Source: TMED-70 sp036164085
GTDB taxonomy: Bacteria > Chloroflexota > Dehalococcoidia > Lucifugimonadales > Lucifugimonadaceae
Assembly: GCA_036164085.1 (NCBI GenBank)
Contig: JAYZJV010000039.1
Span: forward strand, 1-45,693
Direction of reading: 5' to 3'
DNA: 45,693 bases
Shown: positions 42,226-45,693 of the stretch, one piece after another
How the letters are laid out: each line of letters begins with the position of its first letter
Position numbering within the stretch: position 1 is the first letter of the stretch
The notes under the pieces: generated by a model
What the model was told of the DNA's origin: nothing
Databases searched by the model: none
What the model saw: only the letters and a program-made list of their open reading frames with translations
Made by a program: the position numbers and the translations under genes

Positions 42226-43890
42226 TTACTCTCCATGTGTACCGGATAACCAATCTCCATAAACAGGGTATTGTATGCAAATAAATTCTATATATGACGG
42301 TATTCCCTTATTATTTGCTTCAATGGCTCTATTTAGAGCAGGGATAATTTCATCAGGTTCTTCTATTCTTTCTGAATGTAAGCCCATGTCTCCTAAAACC
42401 TTAGACATATCTACAGTATCATAACCTTGTACTTCATGAGTGTATGGATCATGCCCATCACCCCAAAACCCAGGGCCATAACCAGAAAAACCGCCATTAC
42501 TAATATGTACGACTGTTATTCCTATTTTTTCTCTTACTGGAACCTCTAGGTTACCTAACATGTAACCTAATCCAGCTTCACCTGTAACAGCTATACAAGC
42601 TCTATTAGGATACGCTATTTTTGCAGCCATAGTAGCAGGAAGACTAAAACCTAATGAAGAAACGTTACCCCACCCTAAAAATCCTCTTGGAATCAAGGTT
42701 TCATAAACTGTGCTTAGCTGGTCTCTTGTATTCCCTGATTCGTGAGTTACAAAAGAATTATTTCCATCTAATACTTTCATAAGATCGTTGTATACCCTAT
42801 AAGGGTTTATAGGTTTATCTGTACTTTTCAACGGGCCTTTGTATATTTCATTGTCTTTTTCTTTCTCAGAATCAATTTCTTTTTGTGATATTTTAGCAGC
42901 TGTTCCTTTGCCAGAAGTTTTATTTTTCATTTCTCTTACCAGCTCAATTAAAGTAAGTTTCGCATCACCGACAAGTGCGTGAGCAGATTTATAAATTTTA
43001 TTTATATGATCTTCATTGATATTCGCGACAATTATTTTTTTGCTATTTGCATTAGGAATTGCATGAGAAAATCTACCAGGAGACAAACTTGAACCTATAG
43101 ATAAAATAAGATCAGATTCATTGATAAAATGAGAGGTGTGCTTTCCTCTAACTCCTATTGAAAGATTATGGTTTTCAGGAAATGCGCCTTTTGCTTTTAA
43201 GGTTGTCACTACAGGAATATTTGAAAGTTCTACGAACTCAAGTAATTCATCCGTTGCATCAGAATACAAAACTCCTTCTCCAGCGTATATTATTGGTTTT
43301 TTGGAATCAATTATTAAATCTACCGCTGTTTTTACATCATCATTATTTGGAGAAGACTTCCAAGATTTTACAGGCTCGTAAATATCAATATTTTCATCAT
43401 AAGTAGCAGATGCATCTGGTACAGCTATTATCACGGGTCCAGGCTTTCCATTTCTAAGCATAGTGAAAGCCTTTCTCATAAATTCAGGAGTTCTTTCAGG
43501 TTTATCAATATATCCGTACCACTTTGCTACTGATTTGAGACTTGATGTTAGATCAAATTCACTATTTTCTGAATTGCCTGCTGGAACACCGTCAGTGATA
43601 CATAAAACAGGTGTGTTATCCTCATAAGCTTGAGCTAAACCTGCATACGCTACTTGCAATCCTGCTGCATTAACTCCACCCTGAACGGTACATACACCTA
43701 TCTGTTTACCAGATGTAACCCTAGAAAACCCATCAGCCAATGCTACGGCATATCTATCATCTCTCATCATAACCATTGGAAGCTTTTCTTTACCGAAAGC
43801 ATTATTAACTTTGCAAACTGGAAATGTTGAGACCCAGTCTATACCTTCTGCTTTAAGTATTTTTGCAATACCAGTTCCTATATCTATCAT
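42226..43890 (-). CDS. Divergent ThDP-dependent enzyme (acetolactate synthase-like fold)
   Basis: This is a 554-residue three-domain ThDP enzyme resembling acetolactate synthase or oxalyl-CoA decarboxylase types. The order of domains is preserved, but signature residues are changed. The catalytic Glu of the first domain (HEQG or RTER in relatives) is Asp45 in RDDRY. The metal-binding GDG is GEA at 437-439, and the NN end of that motif is SN (464-465). The linker at about 320-360 is Lys/Glu-rich. AGGGGT precedes the ATG. It may act by an altered mechanism or have a non-catalytic role. It follows no other gene closely; tRNA-Ala lies downstream. Confidence 0.82.
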   Translation of the reverse strand: MIDIGTGIAKILKAEGIDWVSTFPVCKVNNAFGKEKLPMVMMRDDRYAVALADGFSRVTSGKQIGVCTVQGGVNAAGLQVAYAGLAQAYEDNTPVLCITDGVPAGNSENSEFDLTSSLKSVAKWYGYIDKPERTPEFMRKAFTMLRNGKPGPVIIAVPDASATYDENIDIYEPVKSWKSSPNNDDVKTAVDLIIDSKKPIIYAGEGVLYSDATDELLEFVELSNIPVVTTLKAKGAFPENHNLSIGVRGKHTSHFINESDLILSIGSSLSPGRFSHAIPNANSKKIIVANINEDHINKIYKSAHALVGDAKLTLIELVREMKNKTSGKGTAAKISQKEIDSEKEKDNEIYKGPLKSTDKPINPYRVYNDLMKVLDGNNSFVTHESGNTRDQLSTVYETLIPRGFLGWGNVSSLGFSLPATMAAKIAYPNRACIAVTGEAGLGYMLGNLEVPVREKIGITVVHISNGGFSGYGPGFWGDGHDPYTHEVQGYDTVDMSKVLGDMGLHSERIEEPDEIIPALNRAIEANNKGIPSYIEFICIQYPVYGDWLSGTHGE

Positions 43891-44044
43891 TTCTACCCCT
43901 CATTTATAGTTTATTTATTCATTAAGCTAATTTGATAGCTAATTTTAAGGGTATTCTATATCAAGAAAAAATAATTGGAATAGAGGGTATATTATTTTGG
44001 GTACGTGATTCGCAAAATTCAATGTAAAAAAATAATATAAATAA

Positions 44045-44878
44045 CTAGACTGACCTTACACTCCTTCTAAATGTCCAGCAAATAAGAAAAATTCCTGTCG
44101 AAGATAATGCCATCGATGGACCTGATGGTAAGTTAAGGTGATATGAAAAATATAAACCAGTCACTGAAGCGATGACGCCAAAAAAGCTACCAACTATCAT
44201 AGCAGAAAAGAAATTTTTCATGATTAATTTTGCAGCAGCAGCAGGGGTTATTAGCATGCTTAGAACAAGTATAATTCCTACTGATTGCAATGCTCCAATC
44301 ACAGCTAAAGATAAAACTATCAAAAAAATATTGTCAAATAATCTTGAATTTAAACCAGTAACTTTTGCTCCTATGGGATCAAAGCTAAGATACAAAATTT
44401 GTTTATAAAAAATTATTAAAGTAACGATAACAATTAATGATAAAGCTAAAGTGCTTAAAACATCTGATGTAGAAACTCCTAATATTTGTCCGAATAAAAT
44501 ATCTTCTATATTCAAAGTAAGATACTGATTATATTTCTTAAGTAGAATGATTCCTGTAGCAAAAAAGGTAGAAAATATAATTCCTATTGCTGTATCTTCT
44601 CCTACTGAAGATTTACTAATTATATAACCTAGTGTTATAGCGATAATAATTGCTGCAGGAAGTGCTGATAAAAAAATTGTTATACCTAAAACAGACCCAA
44701 TTACCAATATTGGCAAACTAGCATGAGCTATTGCATCTCCCATAAATCCTAAGTTCCTGTTTATTACGAAAGAGCCTATTAAAGGAAGAGTTATGCCCAC
44801 CAAAATTGAAACGAAAAGTGACCGGACCATGAAATCATATGAAAACGGTTCGAATATTAAATCAAGCCCCATTTGCAT
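44045..44878 (-). CDS. Metal ABC transporter permease (ZnuB/MntB type)
   Basis: This is the ABC-3 family permease for Zn2+, Mn2+ or Fe2+ import. It is 277 aa with about eight hydrophobic helices. NLGFMGDAIAHASLPILVIG near the N-terminus is the family's cytoplasmic coupling signature. The start overlaps the ATPase gene by 17 bp; ATG 44878 or ATG 44872 are both possible. The metal is not predictable from sequence. No substrate-binding lipoprotein is in the window; it may lie beyond the right edge or elsewhere. Confidence 0.88.
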   Translation of the reverse strand: MQMGLDLIFEPFSYDFMVRSLFVSILVGITLPLIGSFVINRNLGFMGDAIAHASLPILVIGSVLGITIFLSALPAAIIIAITLGYIISKSSVGEDTAIGIIFSTFFATGIILLKKYNQYLTLNIEDILFGQILGVSTSDVLSTLALSLIVIVTLIIFYKQILYLSFDPIGAKVTGLNSRLFDNIFLIVLSLAVIGALQSVGIILVLSMLITPAAAAKLIMKNFFSAMIVGSFFGVIASVTGLYFSYHLNLPSGPSMALSSTGIFLICWTFRRSVRSV

Positions 44879-45629
44879 TTCCGTGATTACCTAATTTATG
44901 ATTTTCAAACATAGATCCGTGTGGACCGTATAATTCAGAAAGAACCTCTTGAGTGAAAACTTTTAATGGATCGCCATATGCACAGCAATGCCTATTTAGA
45001 CATAGGACTTCATCAAATCTATCTGCAATAGTATTTATATCATGGGTGGCTATCATAATAGTTTTGCCAGAATCTTTTAATTTTCTTAATACTTCAATTA
45101 GATCCATTTGAGAGCCAACATCTACACCACTAAAAGCTTCATCGAGGAGCAAAATATTTGCTCCTTGTGCTAAAATTTTTGCTAATAACACACGTTGTCT
45201 TTGACCGCCTGACATTTCATCAACACGATCTTCAATCTTTTCATATAAACCAACGTCATTTAAACACTCTTCTATTAGAGAATTGTTATTTTTTGAAATA
45301 AAAGGCAGTGATGGGAAGTTTTTTGTAATACCTAAATTAACAACTTGTCGAGCAGTTAATGGAAAGCTCCAGTTCAGGTTTTCATTTTGTGGGACGTAAC
45401 CAATGTTTCCTTTTCCTTTTTCAGCATCAATTCCATTTATTTTAATTGACCCATTGGTAATAGGAACTAATCCAGTAATGGCATTAAATAAGGTAGTTTT
45501 ACCTCCTCCATTAGGACCAACTACTGCGACAAGGCTATTTTTATTTACTGAAAATGTAACCTCATCTAAAACTAAGCTGTTTCCAAGCTCTACACAACAT
45601 GATTCAGAAACTATTGAATTATTTACCAA
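44862..45629 (-). CDS. Metal ABC transporter ATPase (ZnuC/MntA type)
   Basis: This is the ATP-binding subunit for the overlapping permease. Walker A GPNGGGKT is at 38-45, the Q-loop lies in YVPQNENLNWSFP, the ABC signature MSGGQRQR follows (SGGQ at 140-143), then Walker B ILLLDEAFSGVD (DE at 163-164) and the switch His in ATHD. QNENLNWSFP is typical of the zinc/manganese group. The start is TTG 45629. The 64 bp to the window edge hold a possible operator. Confidence 0.9.
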   Translation of the reverse strand: MVNNSIVSESCCVELGNSLVLDEVTFSVNKNSLVAVVGPNGGGKTTLFNAITGLVPITNGSIKINGIDAEKGKGNIGYVPQNENLNWSFPLTARQVVNLGITKNFPSLPFISKNNNSLIEECLNDVGLYEKIEDRVDEMSGGQRQRVLLAKILAQGANILLLDEAFSGVDVGSQMDLIEVLRKLKDSGKTIMIATHDINTIADRFDEVLCLNRHCCAYGDPLKVFTQEVLSELYGPHGSMFENHKLGNHGNANGA

Positions 45630-45653
45630 TTTTATTCTCTTTCAGTTTGTTTG

Positions 45654-45671
45654 TTATTATATTTATCATAA
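45654..45671. promoter_or_regulatory. Imperfect palindrome and -10 box upstream of the metal ABC transporter
   Basis: TTATTAT and ATCATAA flank ATTT, an 18-bp 7-4-7 inverted repeat with one mismatch. It overlaps a minus-strand TATAAT (45656-45661) located 27 bp before the TTG start. Metal transporters are often controlled by Fur/Zur/MntR-type repressors at such sites. The repressor is not identified. Confidence 0.3.
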
Positions 45672-45693
45672 GAACAGCAAACTTTATCTAACC

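Noticed and set aside
44000..44045. Similarity of GATTCGCAAAATTCAA to GATTGCAAAATTCAA near 39.5 kb as an att site or repeat pair
   Set aside because: Only about 14 bases match with an indel, and no integrase or mobile gene lies between them.

Overview
The window is about 30% G+C, densely coded, and has no insertion sequence, CRISPR array or rRNA. It looks like a piece of chromosome from a streamlined free-living bacterium. The mix is typical of marine oligotrophs: housekeeping genes, an acetoin/pyruvate-type dehydrogenase, several short-chain dehydrogenases (SDRs), a LmbE-like deacetylase, an amidohydrolase, an HpaI aldolase, a UxuA-like TIM barrel and a DUF5679-like protein. A marine Chloroflexota (SAR202/Dehalococcoidia-like) is my best guess. 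That placement is inferred from gene content and remembered family resemblance, not from a phylogeny.

Layout. 0-2.8 kb (+): obg, nadD, pyrE and a MazG-like NTP pyrophosphohydrolase, overlapping end to start. 2.8-5.2 kb (-): gyrB. 5.4-10.6 kb (+): a 2-oxoacid dehydrogenase operon (E1 alpha, E1 beta, HAD, E2, AcoX-like, VOC); its likely E3 (lpd) lies at 22.7 kb. 10.7-13.2 kb (-): glycerol kinase followed by a UxuA-like protein. 13.3-16.9 kb: a membrane protein (+) convergent with uvrA (-). 17-21.2 kb (+): a small protein, ybeY, dnaX, ybaB, recR, recO. 21.2-25.2 kb: an MFS transporter (-), a small membrane protein and lpd (+), and an Ldh2-type dehydrogenase (-). 25.3-29 kb: a ParB-like regulator (-) divergent from a DUF5343 protein (+), then groES-groEL (-). 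29.2-33.2 kb (-): hydrolase, purE, purK and two paralogous SDRs. 33.2-38.2 kb: a PIG-L deacetylase (+), then (-) cupin, oxalate-CoA-ligase-like enzyme, SDR, HAD and HpaI aldolase. 38.2-39.6 kb: a cluster of very small genes. 39.6-43.9 kb: a class III aminotransferase, an amidohydrolase, tRNA-Ala(GGC) and a divergent ThDP enzyme. 44-45.6 kb (-): a metal ABC transporter permease and ATPase.

How the genes work together. The E1/E2 subunits plus the distant Lpd would make acetyl-CoA from pyruvate or acetoin. Several ligase, aldolase, SDR and HAD enzymes suggest scavenging of small organic acids. Repair and replication genes (uvrA, dnaX-ybaB-recR-recO, gyrB) form the housekeeping core.

Most notable: several core proteins have lost textbook residues. 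Obg lacks its G3 motif, DnaX lacks its zinc cysteines, both tandem SDRs have Asn in place of the catalytic Lys, a DUF5679-like protein has no cysteines, and a ThDP enzyme is altered at all three signature positions. Convergent genes repeatedly abut or overlap with no room for terminators. No gene-free stretch exceeds 300 bases; the longer gaps are described as features or findings.
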